NCBI GenBank assembly: GCA_040226215.1
Contig: JAVKFF010000193.1
Span: 1 to 13,785, forward strand
Direction of reading: 5' to 3'
DNA from: JAVKFF01 sp040226215
Lineage (GTDB): Bacteria > Pseudomonadota > Alphaproteobacteria > DSM-16000 > Inquilinaceae
DNA length: 13,785 nucleotides
The position numbers and the translations under genes are program-made. Positions 6,633 to 13,679 of this stretch are shown here, in pieces; position 1 is the first letter of the stretch; each line of letters begins with the position of its first letter. The notes below the pieces were generated by a model. The model searched no databases, was not told the DNA's origin, and saw only the letters and a program-made list of their open reading frames with translations.

Positions 6633-8597
6633 TCACTGGTTCCGGAGGTCCTGTTCCGCCGCGGCCGGAACGATGGCTGCCGGCCGGCGCCGGGCGACGA
6701 TCCAGGCATAGGCGACGGAGAGCGCGCCGGCGCCGATGCCCGCGATGTTGAGGATGAGGGCGGTGTCGCTGGCCGTCGGCGAGGGCATGATGGCGATGCC
6801 GGCGACGAAGAAGAGCAGGCGCTGCAGCGGGTTCAGCGTGCCGAACAGGTAGCCGGTCAGCCCGATGCCGAGGCCGATGACGCCGACGATCGCGGTCAGC
6901 AGCGCCAGAATCACGTTCAGCGGGTCGCCCTGCATGATGAGGCCGAGGCTGAACGGGAAGACGAAGGGCAGGATGTAGGCGACGATGCCGAAGCGCATGC
7001 CCGAGAAGGCCGTGCGCCAGAAGTTCGAGCCGGCGATGGAAGCCGCGGTGAAGGTGGCGAAGCACACCGGCGGCGTGATCATCGACAGCATGCCCATGTA
7101 GAAGATGAAGAGATGGGCCGCCAGCCGGTCGACGCCGAGCTGGGTGAGGGCCGGGGCCACCAGCACGGCCAGCATGGTGTAGATGACCGCCGTCGGCAGC
7201 GCCATGCCGAGCACCACGCAGACGATGCCGGTCATCAGCAGGATCAGCAGCACGTTGTCGCCGGCCAGCGACAGCAGCATCGAGGACAGGCTGAAGCTGA
7301 CGCCGGAGACCTGCAGGGCGCCGATCACCACGCCGGCGACGGCGGTGAGGATCAGGATGTCCATCATCGAACGCCCGGTGGTCACCAGCACCCGCCAGAG
7401 GGCCGGCAGGCCGGGCCGCGTGCCCGAGCGAAGCAGGCCGATGGCCAGGGCGCAGCCGGCCGCCGCCAGGCCCGCCCGGCCCGGTGTCCAGTGGGCGAAC
7501 ATCACCGTGTAGATCAGCACCGCCAGCGGCACGATGAAGGCGTAGCCCTGGCTCAGCGTGGGACGCAGGCGCGGGATCTGCTCGCGCGGCAGGCCCTTCA
7601 GGCCGCGGCGGGCGGCCTCCAGGTCGACCTGCACGAAGACGGCGAAGTAGTAGAGGACGGCCGGTATCAGGGCCGCCAGCACGACGTCGGAATAGGGGAT
7701 GCCCAGGAAGTCGGCCATCAGGAAGGCGGTGATGCCCATGACTGGCGGCATGATCTGGCCGCCGGTGGACGAGACGGCCTCGACCGCTGCTGCCTGGTGC
7801 TTGGGATAGCCCGCCCTCTCCATCATCGGGATGGAGATCGGGCCGACCACCGCGACATTGGACACCGCGCTGCCCGACACCGTGCCGAACAGGGTGGAGG
7901 CGATGATCGAGACCTTCGCCGGGCCGCCGCGATAGCGGCCCATGGCGATCAGCGCCAGGTCGGTGATGAAGCGGTCGCCGCCGACCAGCTTGAGAATGCC
8001 GCCGAACAGCACGAAGGTGACGATGGTGGTCGCCGCGACGCCGATGGGCAGGCCGAACAGGCCGTTGGTGTCCAGGAAGATGTAGACGGTGATGCGTTCC
8101 CACCGGGTCGGCGGCACCGCGAAGATGCCCGGCAGCATGTCGCCGAAGCGGGCGTAGAGGATGAAGAAGACGGCGATCAGGATCAGCGTCCAGCCGATCA
8201 GCCGACGCGTCGCCTCGAATACCAGCAGCAGGGCGATTGCGCCGAAACCGAGGCGCTCCAGGCTCAGCGTCGACAGGTCGTAGATGATGTCGCCGTAGTT
8301 GACGACGACGTAGAGGCAGGTGGCGACGGCGGCGGCCGAGAGGATCCAGTCGTACCAGCCCACATGCTCCGCGGTGCCGCCGCGCCGCGGCTTGACCCAG
8401 ACGAACACCGAGAGAAGGGCGAAACCCAGCATCACGACGAGGAACTGCTCCTCGAAGATCAACAGGCCCAGATAATGGTGGATTTCCACCGCCCAGAGCG
8501 AGCCGAGGATGACCGGCATGGCGAGCAGGATGGCGCCCATCTGGGCCATCGGACCGCTGAGCCGCCTGAACTTGGTATCGGTCGCGTTGGTGTCCAT
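6633..8597 (-). CDS. TRAP transporter permease, fused 4TM-12TM type (TAXI partner)
   Basis: A 654-residue inner-membrane protein that joins the small DctQ-like and large DctM-like subunits in one chain, the form that normally works with TAXI receptors. Uptake is driven by an ion gradient rather than ATP. The first 150 residues hold several membrane segments (for example 20-35, 52-68, 118-148). The DctM part follows with FGTVSGSAVSNVAVVGP (237-253), GGQIMPPVMG (279-288), MALPTAVIYT (465-474) and MLSMITPPV (503-511), which are family landmarks. The start is ATG 8597, giving MDTNATDTKF just before the first helix. The frame stays open far upstream but there it is out of frame with the crotonase gene. 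It begins 14 bases after the crotonase stop. Its TAXI receptor gene follows VOC2. Confidence 0.95.
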   Translation of the reverse strand: MDTNATDTKFRRLSGPMAQMGAILLAMPVILGSLWAVEIHHYLGLLIFEEQFLVVMLGFALLSVFVWVKPRRGGTAEHVGWYDWILSAAAVATCLYVVVNYGDIIYDLSTLSLERLGFGAIALLLVFEATRRLIGWTLILIAVFFILYARFGDMLPGIFAVPPTRWERITVYIFLDTNGLFGLPIGVAATTIVTFVLFGGILKLVGGDRFITDLALIAMGRYRGGPAKVSIIASTLFGTVSGSAVSNVAVVGPISIPMMERAGYPKHQAAAVEAVSSTGGQIMPPVMGITAFLMADFLGIPYSDVVLAALIPAVLYYFAVFVQVDLEAARRGLKGLPREQIPRLRPTLSQGYAFIVPLAVLIYTVMFAHWTPGRAGLAAAGCALAIGLLRSGTRPGLPALWRVLVTTGRSMMDILILTAVAGVVIGALQVSGVSFSLSSMLLSLAGDNVLLILLMTGIVCVVLGMALPTAVIYTMLAVLVAPALTQLGVDRLAAHLFIFYMGMLSMITPPVCFATFTAASIAGSNFWRTAFSGMRFGIVAYILPFVFPFSLGLIMQGDPLNVILALLTAIVGVIGLGIGLTGYLFGTLNPLQRLLFFVAGIAIMPSPTASDTALILNIAGIGAGALSVAYAWIVARRRPAAIVPAAAEQDLRNQ

Positions 8598-8611
8598 GCC
8601 GGGTTCCAGCG

Positions 8612-9343
8612 CTAGCGCGCGTAGCGTTCGGTGGTGGCGGCGGCGATCGCCGCCGCGGCGAGTTCCCGCCGGGTCGCGAAGGAGGCTTCGGGTCCGGCGT
8701 TGAGGAAGCGCTTGACGGTGCGGAGCACGGTGTCGCTGTTGGCCGACAGCCGGGCGCGCTGCGTCGCCACCGCGTCGTCGAGCGCGTCGTCGGGCACGCT
8801 CATGCCGGCCAGGCCCAGTGCCACCGCCTCCCGGCCGCCGACCGGCTCGCGGCCCAGCACCAGGCGGGCGAGGGCGGCCCTGGACAGGCGGTCCTGCAGG
8901 GCCGTCATCACCAGAAGGGGCGGGATGTCGCGGTCCATCTCCGGCACGCAGAAGCGCGCGCTGTCGGCGGCGATCACCAGGTCGGCAAGACCGGCCAGCG
9001 CGCACCCCACGCCGAAGGCCCGCCCCCGGACGACCGCGATCACCGGCAGCGGCACTGCGCGCACGGTGGCGTAGAAGTCGAGCACCGGGTCGGCGACGGC
9101 CCGGCGGATGTCGGCGGCCGTCGGCCGGGCATCGGCCGGCGGCATGGGCGATTGCCGGCCGGCGCAGAAATCCGGTCCCGTTCCCGAGAGCACGATGAAG
9201 CGGGCCTCGGCGGGCGGATGGGCGAAGGCCGCGGCCAGCGCCTCGGTCATGTCGGGCGTCAGCACATTGCCGTCGCCGGGACGGTCGAGCGTGACCTCCA
9301 GCGCGCCATCCGACGCCAGCGTGACCGTGACCGCGCCGCTCAT
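8612..9343 (-). CDS. Crotonase (enoyl-CoA hydratase/isomerase) family protein
   Basis: This 243-residue protein has the crotonase fold, whose members act on acyl-CoA thioesters. The first oxyanion-hole segment is GPDFCAGR (56-63) and the second is VRGRAFGVGCALA (105-117). Compared with rat enoyl-CoA hydratase, where Glu144 (GCELA) and Glu164 (QPE) catalyse hydration, the first is Ala115 here and the second is kept as Glu135 (FCVPEMD), with identical 20-residue spacing. A single Glu at the second site is typical of isomerases and other crotonases, so classic hydration is doubtful. ATG 9343 overlaps the stop of the Mo-enzyme gene (ATGA), with GGAGG a few bases upstream. It is slightly shorter than typical family members (about 255-265). 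Its presence implies a CoA-bound intermediate, yet no CoA ligase is in the window. Confidence 0.92.
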   Translation of the reverse strand: MSGAVTVTLASDGALEVTLDRPGDGNVLTPDMTEALAAAFAHPPAEARFIVLSGTGPDFCAGRQSPMPPADARPTAADIRRAVADPVLDFYATVRAVPLPVIAVVRGRAFGVGCALAGLADLVIAADSARFCVPEMDRDIPPLLVMTALQDRLSRAALARLVLGREPVGGREAVALGLAGMSVPDDALDDAVATQRARLSANSDTVLRTVKRFLNAGPEASFATRRELAAAAIAAATTERYAR

Positions 9344-11745
9344 GCGCCGCCTCCGCCTGCCCGGGAGGCATCCTGGATCGCCGCCCAGACGCGGTTCGGC
9401 GTGGCCGGCATGTCGACATGCACGACCCCGAGCGGCGCCAGGGCGTCGACGATGGCGTTGATCGTCACCGCCGTCGCCGGGGTGATGCCGCTCTCCCCGC
9501 CGCCCTTGACGCGCAGCGTGTTGCCGGCGGTCGGATCCTCCGCCAGGGCGACGTCGATGGCGGGCAGGCGGTCGGCGCGGGGCATGGCGTAGTCCATGAA
9601 GGAGCCGCTGAGGATCTGGCCGGTCTCGGCGTCGGCCGAGACCGTCTCGAACAGCGCCTGACCCACGCCCTGGGCGATGCCGCCATGGACCTGACCGTGC
9701 AGGATCAGCGGGTTGATGGGCTGGCCGACATCGTCGACCGTGGTGTAGCGCACGATGTCCGTGACGCCGGTCTCCGGATCGACCTCCACCTCGCAGACCG
9801 CCGCGCCGGTGGGATAGGCCGGGATCCGGCCGCGGAAGTCCGCCACGGCGTGCAACGGCCGGCGCAGGCTCGCGGGCAGGGTGGCATTGCCGGCGATCTC
9901 CGCCGCCAGTTCCACGAGGCGGAAGGTGCGATTGCTGCCGGGCGCCCGGAAGGCGCCGTCGACGAAGGCGAGGTCGGCCGGATCGACCGCGAGCAGATGC
10001 GCCGCCACCTGACGGCCCTGCTCCAGGATCTCACCCGTCGTCTTCATGATCAGCTGGCCGGCGAGGCGCATGGTGCGGTCCGAATGGGTACCACCGCCCA
10101 CCGCGACGCGCCTGGTGTCGCCGGTGACCAGCCGGACCTGCGCCGGGGCCACGCCGAGCCGGTCGGCGATCACCTGGGCGAAGCTGGTCTCATGCCCCTG
10201 GCCGGTCGACTGGGTGCCGGCGACGACCTCCACGGCGCCATCGGCCAGCACCGCCACCTCGACCCGCTCGACGGGAATGCCGACCGGCGACTCGACGTAG
10301 TTGGCCACGGCGATGCCGGCCAGCCGGCCACGGCCACGGGCGGCGGCGCGCCGTCCATCGAAGCCGGCCCAGTCGGCCATTGCCAGGGCCTGGGAGAGAT
10401 TGTGGTGGAAGTCGCCGCTGTCATAGGTCAGGCCCATGGCGTTGCGGTAGGGCAGGCGCTGGCGCGGCACCATGTTGCGGCGCCGGATTTCCACCCGGTC
10501 GAGGCCGAGGCGGCGGGCAGCGATGTCGAGCAGGCGTTCGATGACGAAATGCGCTTCAGGCCGGCCGGCGCCGCGATAGGGTGCCGTCGGCACGGTGTTG
10601 GTCAGCACACCGCGCAGCCGGGCGAAGGCCGTCGGCACGTCGTAGACCGTGGTCAGCACCCGGTAGCCGTTGGCGACCGGCACGTAGGAGACGGTGTGCG
10701 CACCCACATTGCCGTCGAGCGCGACGGCGTAGCCGGTGATCCGGCCCTCGGCATCGAGCCCGATCCGGGCGGTGGTGATGCTGTCGCGCCCCTGGAAATC
10801 GGCGAGGAAGGCCTCCGACCGCGTGCTCGTCCAGCGTACCGGGCGGGCGAGCCGCCGGGCGGCCCAGACGACGACCGCCTGTTCGGGGTAGAGGTTGGTG
10901 CGCGGGCCGAAACCGCCGCCCACATCGGGACAGATCACCTGCACCTTCTCCGCCGCCAGGCCGAGCAGGCGGGCGAGCGTGTCGCGCTGGCGCACCGCGC
11001 CCTGGCTGCCGGCGATCATGGTGGTGATGTCGGTGGCGGGGTCGTGGGTGCCGATCGCCGAACGCGGTTCCATCTGCGCGTTGGCGACCCGCTGGTTGAC
11101 GAAGCGCTGCTCGATCACGACGGCGGCGCCCCGCAACGCCTGCTCGGTCGCCGCCTCGTCGCCGAAGCGGGCCTCGAAGGCGATGTTGTCGGGGAGATCG
11201 TCGTAGAGCCGCGGCGCCCGCGCCGTCACGGCCTGGTCGAGATCGGCGACGACCGGCAGCTCCCGGTAGTCGACTGCGACCAGTTCCGCTGCGTCCGCCG
11301 CGGCCTCGGCCGTCTCGGCGATCACCACCGCGACGGGTTCGCCCATGTGGCGCACCCGGTCCGTGGCCAAGGGCAGGTGCGGAAGGTCCAGCACCGCCCG
11401 GCCACCATTGCCCGTGAAGGCGCGCCGGTCCGCCTGGACCGCGTCCGCCGGGTTGGGGAAGTGGTCGATGCCGCCAAGGCCGTCGGCCTTGTAGTCCGCG
11501 CCGGTCAGCACGGCGACCACGCCAGCAGCGGCCGCGGCTTCGGCCACCTCGATGCCCTCGATGGCGGCATGGGCGTGGGGCGCGCGCACGAAGGCGGCGT
11601 GCAGCTCGCCCGCCAGTCGGAAATCGTCGGTATAGCGCCCCTGTCCCCTGAGCAGGCGCTCATCCTCCAAGCGCGGCAACGGCCGGCCGATATAGGGGCC
11701 GTCGCCGACAGCGGATGCCGCCATGTGCGCGTCGGGCGGAGTCAT
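9340..11745 (-). CDS. Molybdenum hydroxylase large subunit (xanthine dehydrogenase / CoxL family)
   Basis: This 801-residue protein binds the molybdopterin cytosine dinucleotide (Moco) cofactor and would hydroxylate a carbon, often in an N-heteroaromatic or aldehyde, using water. In order: the a/b hammerhead domain (IGRPLPRLEDERLLRGQGRY at 19-38, then HMGEPVAVVIAETAEAA), the Moco domain with PDVGGGFGPRTNLYPE (273-288), the active-site loop PYRGAGR (389-395), STGQGHET (513-520), and the catalytic Glu in GGGESG (748-753, Glu751). The loop is of the YRGAGR type, not the AYRCSFR of true CO dehydrogenase. The usual partners, a [2Fe-2S] subunit and a FAD subunit, are absent on both sides. ATG 11745 overlaps the ubiD stop (ATGA) with AAGGAGA six bases upstream. 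The family is certain; the substrate is unknown. Confidence 0.94.
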   Translation of the reverse strand: MTPPDAHMAASAVGDGPYIGRPLPRLEDERLLRGQGRYTDDFRLAGELHAAFVRAPHAHAAIEGIEVAEAAAAAGVVAVLTGADYKADGLGGIDHFPNPADAVQADRRAFTGNGGRAVLDLPHLPLATDRVRHMGEPVAVVIAETAEAAADAAELVAVDYRELPVVADLDQAVTARAPRLYDDLPDNIAFEARFGDEAATEQALRGAAVVIEQRFVNQRVANAQMEPRSAIGTHDPATDITTMIAGSQGAVRQRDTLARLLGLAAEKVQVICPDVGGGFGPRTNLYPEQAVVVWAARRLARPVRWTSTRSEAFLADFQGRDSITTARIGLDAEGRITGYAVALDGNVGAHTVSYVPVANGYRVLTTVYDVPTAFARLRGVLTNTVPTAPYRGAGRPEAHFVIERLLDIAARRLGLDRVEIRRRNMVPRQRLPYRNAMGLTYDSGDFHHNLSQALAMADWAGFDGRRAAARGRGRLAGIAVANYVESPVGIPVERVEVAVLADGAVEVVAGTQSTGQGHETSFAQVIADRLGVAPAQVRLVTGDTRRVAVGGGTHSDRTMRLAGQLIMKTTGEILEQGRQVAAHLLAVDPADLAFVDGAFRAPGSNRTFRLVELAAEIAGNATLPASLRRPLHAVADFRGRIPAYPTGAAVCEVEVDPETGVTDIVRYTTVDDVGQPINPLILHGQVHGGIAQGVGQALFETVSADAETGQILSGSFMDYAMPRADRLPAIDVALAEDPTAGNTLRVKGGGESGITPATAVTINAIVDALAPLGVVHVDMPATPNRVWAAIQDASRAGGGGA

Positions 11746-13304
11746 GGCTTCTCCTTGATCAGCCACTTGCCCTCGCCATCCCGGCCGAGCCGTCCCTGTT
11801 GGCGGATCTCGTCGAGCGAGAGCACGATCTCCCGCCCGTCCCGGCTGCCCACGGCGACCATCAGTTCCATGAAGGTCTTGGGCCCGTCGGCCAGCGCCGC
11901 CTCGATGCTGTCGAAGCGCTCGCCCTCGAAGCTCGGCGCCTCGGGGATGCGCGCCTCGATCCTGGCGGCGAGGTCGAGGGGCAGGGTGCAGTCGAAGCCG
12001 GCCTTCGCACCCGTCCGGGCGTTGCCCAGCGAGGGGTCGAGCGGCAGCGTGCGGAAACCCTCCTCGACCATCAGGTCGCGGTTCGCCTGGAAGCGGGTCG
12101 CCAGGGCCCAGTCCATCTGCGCGTCGGAGAAGATGTCGATGTCCGGATCGACGACGAAGACGTGCTTGACGTTGGCCAGGCAGCCCATGGCGGCGGAAAT
12201 CGCGTTGCGCGCCTCGCCCGGCACGCGCTGGCGCATGGCGATGCGCACGTTGAACATGCCGCCCGAGGAGGTGGTGGCGTAGATCGCGAGGGGTTCCCTG
12301 ACCGCGGTCTCCAGCGCCCGCCACACCGAGACCTCGGTGCGCACCGCGCAGAGCTGGGCGGTGTCGGTCAGGTCGAGGCGGCGGCCGGCGATGGTGGAGG
12401 ACTGGAAGACCGGGTCGCGGCGATGGGTGATCGCGGTCAGGTGGAAGACGGGGTTCATCTTCACCCCGCCGTAATAGCCGAGGAACTCGCCGAACGGGCC
12501 CTCGGCCTCCACGTGACCGGCCTCGTCGAGATAGCCTTCCAGCACGTACTCCGCGTCGGCCGGAACCAGCAGGTCGTTGGTGACGCAGCGCACCACCGGA
12601 AGCGGGCTGTCGCGCAGCGAGGCGATGATCCCGACCTCGTCGATCGGCAGGCGCATCACCGCGGCGATGTGGTCGACCGGGTGGCTGCCGACGACGAAGG
12701 CGACCGGCGTGCGTTCGCCGCGCCGGGCGGCGGCCTCGTAGATGGCGCGCAGGTCGCTGGGCGACACCAGGTCGACGCCGGCCTCCCGCCGGCCGCGCAG
12801 CATCAGCCGGCGCATGCCGACATTGGTGAGGCCCGTCGCCGGGTCCTTCACGATGTCCATGGAGGCTGAGACGTAGGGCGCGCCGTCGAGGCCGTGCTGC
12901 AGGTGTACCGGCAGCCGGGTCAGATCGGCCTCGTCGGTCAGCACGACCTCTTGCACCGGCGCCTCGTCCCGGCCGATCTCCACCGTGCCGGGCTGGTGCT
13001 GCAGCCGGCGCATGACCTCGGCGAACAGGCCGTCCGGGGTGGTGTCGAAGGCCATCGCGATGCGCGCGCGGCTGGCGGCCAGATTGCCCACCACGGTCGC
13101 CTTCTCGGGCCCGACAGCGCGGAACAGAACGGCCCTTTCCTGCTCCTTGAGGTGACGGCCGAGATCGGCGAGGTCGAAGGGGCCGTCATGCTCGTCGAGT
13201 TCGCCGGCCGTGCGCAGTCGGGCGAGGAAGGTCTTGAGAGAAAACCGCTCGACGTCGACGCCGGATGACTTGCGGCCGAACGACCTGTCCGCCGCCACGC
13301 TCAT
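11742..13304 (-). CDS. UbiD-family prFMN-dependent (de)carboxylase
   Basis: This 520-residue enzyme would use prenylated FMN, made by UbiX, to remove or add a carboxyl group on an aromatic, heteroaromatic or unsaturated acid. Compared with fungal Fdc1, the catalytic Arg (Arg166 in TNVGMRR) and both acids (Glu268 and Glu273 in EGPFGE) are kept. Of the Mn ligands, Asn161 and Glu256 (VLEGYL) are kept, but the His is replaced by Asp184 (SPSDLRAI, where Fdc1 has PQH). Length is close to the usual 450-520. I chose ATG 13304 because the family N-terminus fits MSVAADRSFG, then DVERFSLKTFLARL. The frame is open to 13478, but that stretch looks non-coding. The start overlaps the stop of a 36-codon ORF. 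It is a paralogue of, not a clear orthologue of, the ubiquinone-pathway UbiD. Confidence 0.93.
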   Translation of the reverse strand: MSVAADRSFGRKSSGVDVERFSLKTFLARLRTAGELDEHDGPFDLADLGRHLKEQERAVLFRAVGPEKATVVGNLAASRARIAMAFDTTPDGLFAEVMRRLQHQPGTVEIGRDEAPVQEVVLTDEADLTRLPVHLQHGLDGAPYVSASMDIVKDPATGLTNVGMRRLMLRGRREAGVDLVSPSDLRAIYEAAARRGERTPVAFVVGSHPVDHIAAVMRLPIDEVGIIASLRDSPLPVVRCVTNDLLVPADAEYVLEGYLDEAGHVEAEGPFGEFLGYYGGVKMNPVFHLTAITHRRDPVFQSSTIAGRRLDLTDTAQLCAVRTEVSVWRALETAVREPLAIYATTSSGGMFNVRIAMRQRVPGEARNAISAAMGCLANVKHVFVVDPDIDIFSDAQMDWALATRFQANRDLMVEEGFRTLPLDPSLGNARTGAKAGFDCTLPLDLAARIEARIPEAPSFEGERFDSIEAALADGPKTFMELMVAVGSRDGREIVLSLDEIRQQGRLGRDGEGKWLIKEKP

Positions 13305-13411
13305 GCCGTCCGCCAGGGTCGGGCGGCCGGCAGCGGGCGTTGCCGGATAGCGCCGTCCGCGCGGCGCGTCGTGCTGACAAAACAGGCGTAACCGCAAGGC
13401 GAGCGGTGCAT
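13301..13411 (-). CDS. Short leader ORF overlapping the ubiD-family start (36 codons)
   Basis: ATG 13411 has GGGAGGA (13423-13417) five bases away, a stronger site than that of the UbiD-family gene. The frame runs 36 codons (MHRSPCGYAC... ending RPWRTA). Its TGA (13303-13301) overlaps the ATG of the next gene as ATGA, the usual geometry for translational coupling. Third positions are mostly G/C but less so than in the neighbouring genes, and the peptide is rich in Arg and Pro with no known domain. It may be a coupling or regulatory leader, or a chance ORF whose strong ribosome site serves the operon. The position is clear; its expression is inferred. Confidence 0.42.
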   Translation of the reverse strand: MHRSPCGYACFVSTTRRADGAIRQRPLPAARPWRTA

Positions 13412-13416
13412 GGACG

Positions 13417-13423
13417 TCCTCCC
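13417..13423 (-). promoter_or_regulatory. Strong Shine-Dalgarno of the leader ORF before the ubiD-family gene
   Basis: GGGAGGA on the minus strand, five bases before ATG 13411. It stands over 110 bases upstream of the ATG chosen for the UbiD-family gene, whose own upstream sequence (GGCGGACGGC) is only weakly similar to a ribosome site. This is the main reason to take the 36-codon ORF seriously. Confidence 0.55.
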
Positions 13424-13498
13424 GAATTGTGCCGGTTCGTCCGCACCGGTTGAAGCCCCCGAGAGGGCTGGCGGACATCCGAGCTTCGTTTGCCGGAA

Positions 13499-13526
13499 AT
13501 TCTACAATTGCAAATTCATTTGTCCA
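13499..13526 (-). promoter_or_regulatory. Predicted promoter for the leftward ten-gene operon
   Basis: Reading leftward, TGGACA (13526-13521) and TAGAAT (13504-13499) each match five of six bases of the sigma-70 boxes, spaced 16 bp. They sit in the only AT-rich patch of the window. A start near 13492 would leave about 80 bases before the leader ORF and about 190 before the UbiD-family start. No other promoter-like patch was seen ahead of the operon. Confidence 0.5.
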
Positions 13527-13530
13527 TTGT
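13504..13530. promoter_or_regulatory. Inverted repeat in the divergent promoter region, candidate operator
   Basis: ACAATTGCAAAT (13504-13515) and ATTTGTCCATTGT (13518-13530) form an imperfect inverted repeat, ACAAT-n-CAAAT mirrored as ATTTG-n-ATTGT around a two-base centre. It overlaps the -35 and spacer of both predicted divergent promoters, so one bound regulator could control both sides. The family cannot be told; the AT-rich dyad of this size would fit MarR-, GntR- or TetR-type proteins. No regulator gene is in the window. Confidence 0.5.
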
Positions 13531-13535
13531 TTAAT
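13508..13535 (+). promoter_or_regulatory. Predicted promoter for the rightward monooxygenase transcript
   Basis: TTGCAA (13508-13513) and TTTAAT (13530-13535) match four and five of six sigma-70 bases with a 16-bp spacer. A start near 13542 would leave about 40 bases before the small ORF at 13581. It interleaves with the leftward promoter, so the two may compete or be co-regulated. Confidence 0.45.
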
Positions 13536-13570
13536 CTGAGGAGCAACAACAAATTCCGAACGCCGACTCC

Positions 13571-13577
13571 GGGAGGG
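13571..13577 (+). promoter_or_regulatory. Strong Shine-Dalgarno of the rightward 32-codon ORF
   Basis: GGGAGGG stands three bases before ATG 13581, slightly closer than ideal. It is about 100 bases from the GTG of the monooxygenase gene, so it serves the small ORF first. The monooxygenase GTG has only GTGGGG several bases upstream. Confidence 0.55.
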
Positions 13578-13580
13578 ATC

Positions 13581-13679
13581 ATGACGACCGTGCGCACCGA
13601 CGCCGCCAGGGACGGCGCCGCGACCGACGACGTTCCATCCGCGAACGCCGCTTCACCCGCCGGCGTGGGGCTGTCGTGA
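13581..13679 (+). CDS. Short leader ORF overlapping the monooxygenase start (32 codons)
   Basis: ATG 13581 follows the strong GGGAGGG site and opens a 32-codon frame (MTTVRTDAARDGAATDDVPS... ending AGVGLS). Its TGA at 13677-13679 overlaps the GTG of the FAD monooxygenase as GTGA. Third positions are almost all G or C, as in the real genes here, and the peptide is acidic and Ala-rich without a known domain. It could be a translated coupling leader. Alternatively, it could be a former N-terminal extension of the monooxygenase put out of frame by a small indel or a sequencing error, since the two frames differ by two bases. Confidence 0.45.
   Translation: MTTVRTDAARDGAATDDVPSANAASPAGVGLS

Noticed and set aside
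6115..8103. A VOC2 protein extended to 662 residues
   Set aside because: The upstream part is the permease gene in another frame. The VOC fold begins at ATG 6624 and the length of 169 fits a single VOC unit.
6609..8615. 668-codon plus-strand ORF opposite the TRAP permease
   Set aside because: The translation is extremely rich in Gln, His, Asp and Glu, the mirror of hydrophobic codons on the other strand, with no recognisable domain. It is an antisense shadow.
6633..9419. A 928-residue crotonase-permease fusion
   Set aside because: The permease frame is open upstream, but there it is out of frame with the crotonase gene, which has its own start, stop and motifs. The part before ATG 8597 is Arg-rich non-coding-type translation.
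9340..11745. Calling the Mo enzyme a CO dehydrogenase (coxL)
   Set aside because: The active-site loop is PYRGAGR rather than AYRCSFR, and coxM and coxS are missing.
9418..12282. 954-codon plus-strand ORF opposite the Mo-hydroxylase gene
   Set aside because: It lies exactly antisense to a gene with clear family motifs and its translation is His/Arg/Gly/Asp-rich without any domain. Long antisense frames are expected when third positions are almost all G or C.
11742..13304. Naming the UbiD-family gene ubiD of ubiquinone synthesis
   Set aside because: It sits in a catabolic-looking operon and differs at a metal ligand. The family covers many substrates, so the symbol would overstate what the sequence shows.
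13302..13478. UbiD-family protein starting at ATG 13478 with 58 extra residues
   Set aside because: The extra stretch has no family similarity, looks non-coding, and overlaps the strong ribosome site that fits the 36-codon ORF in another frame.
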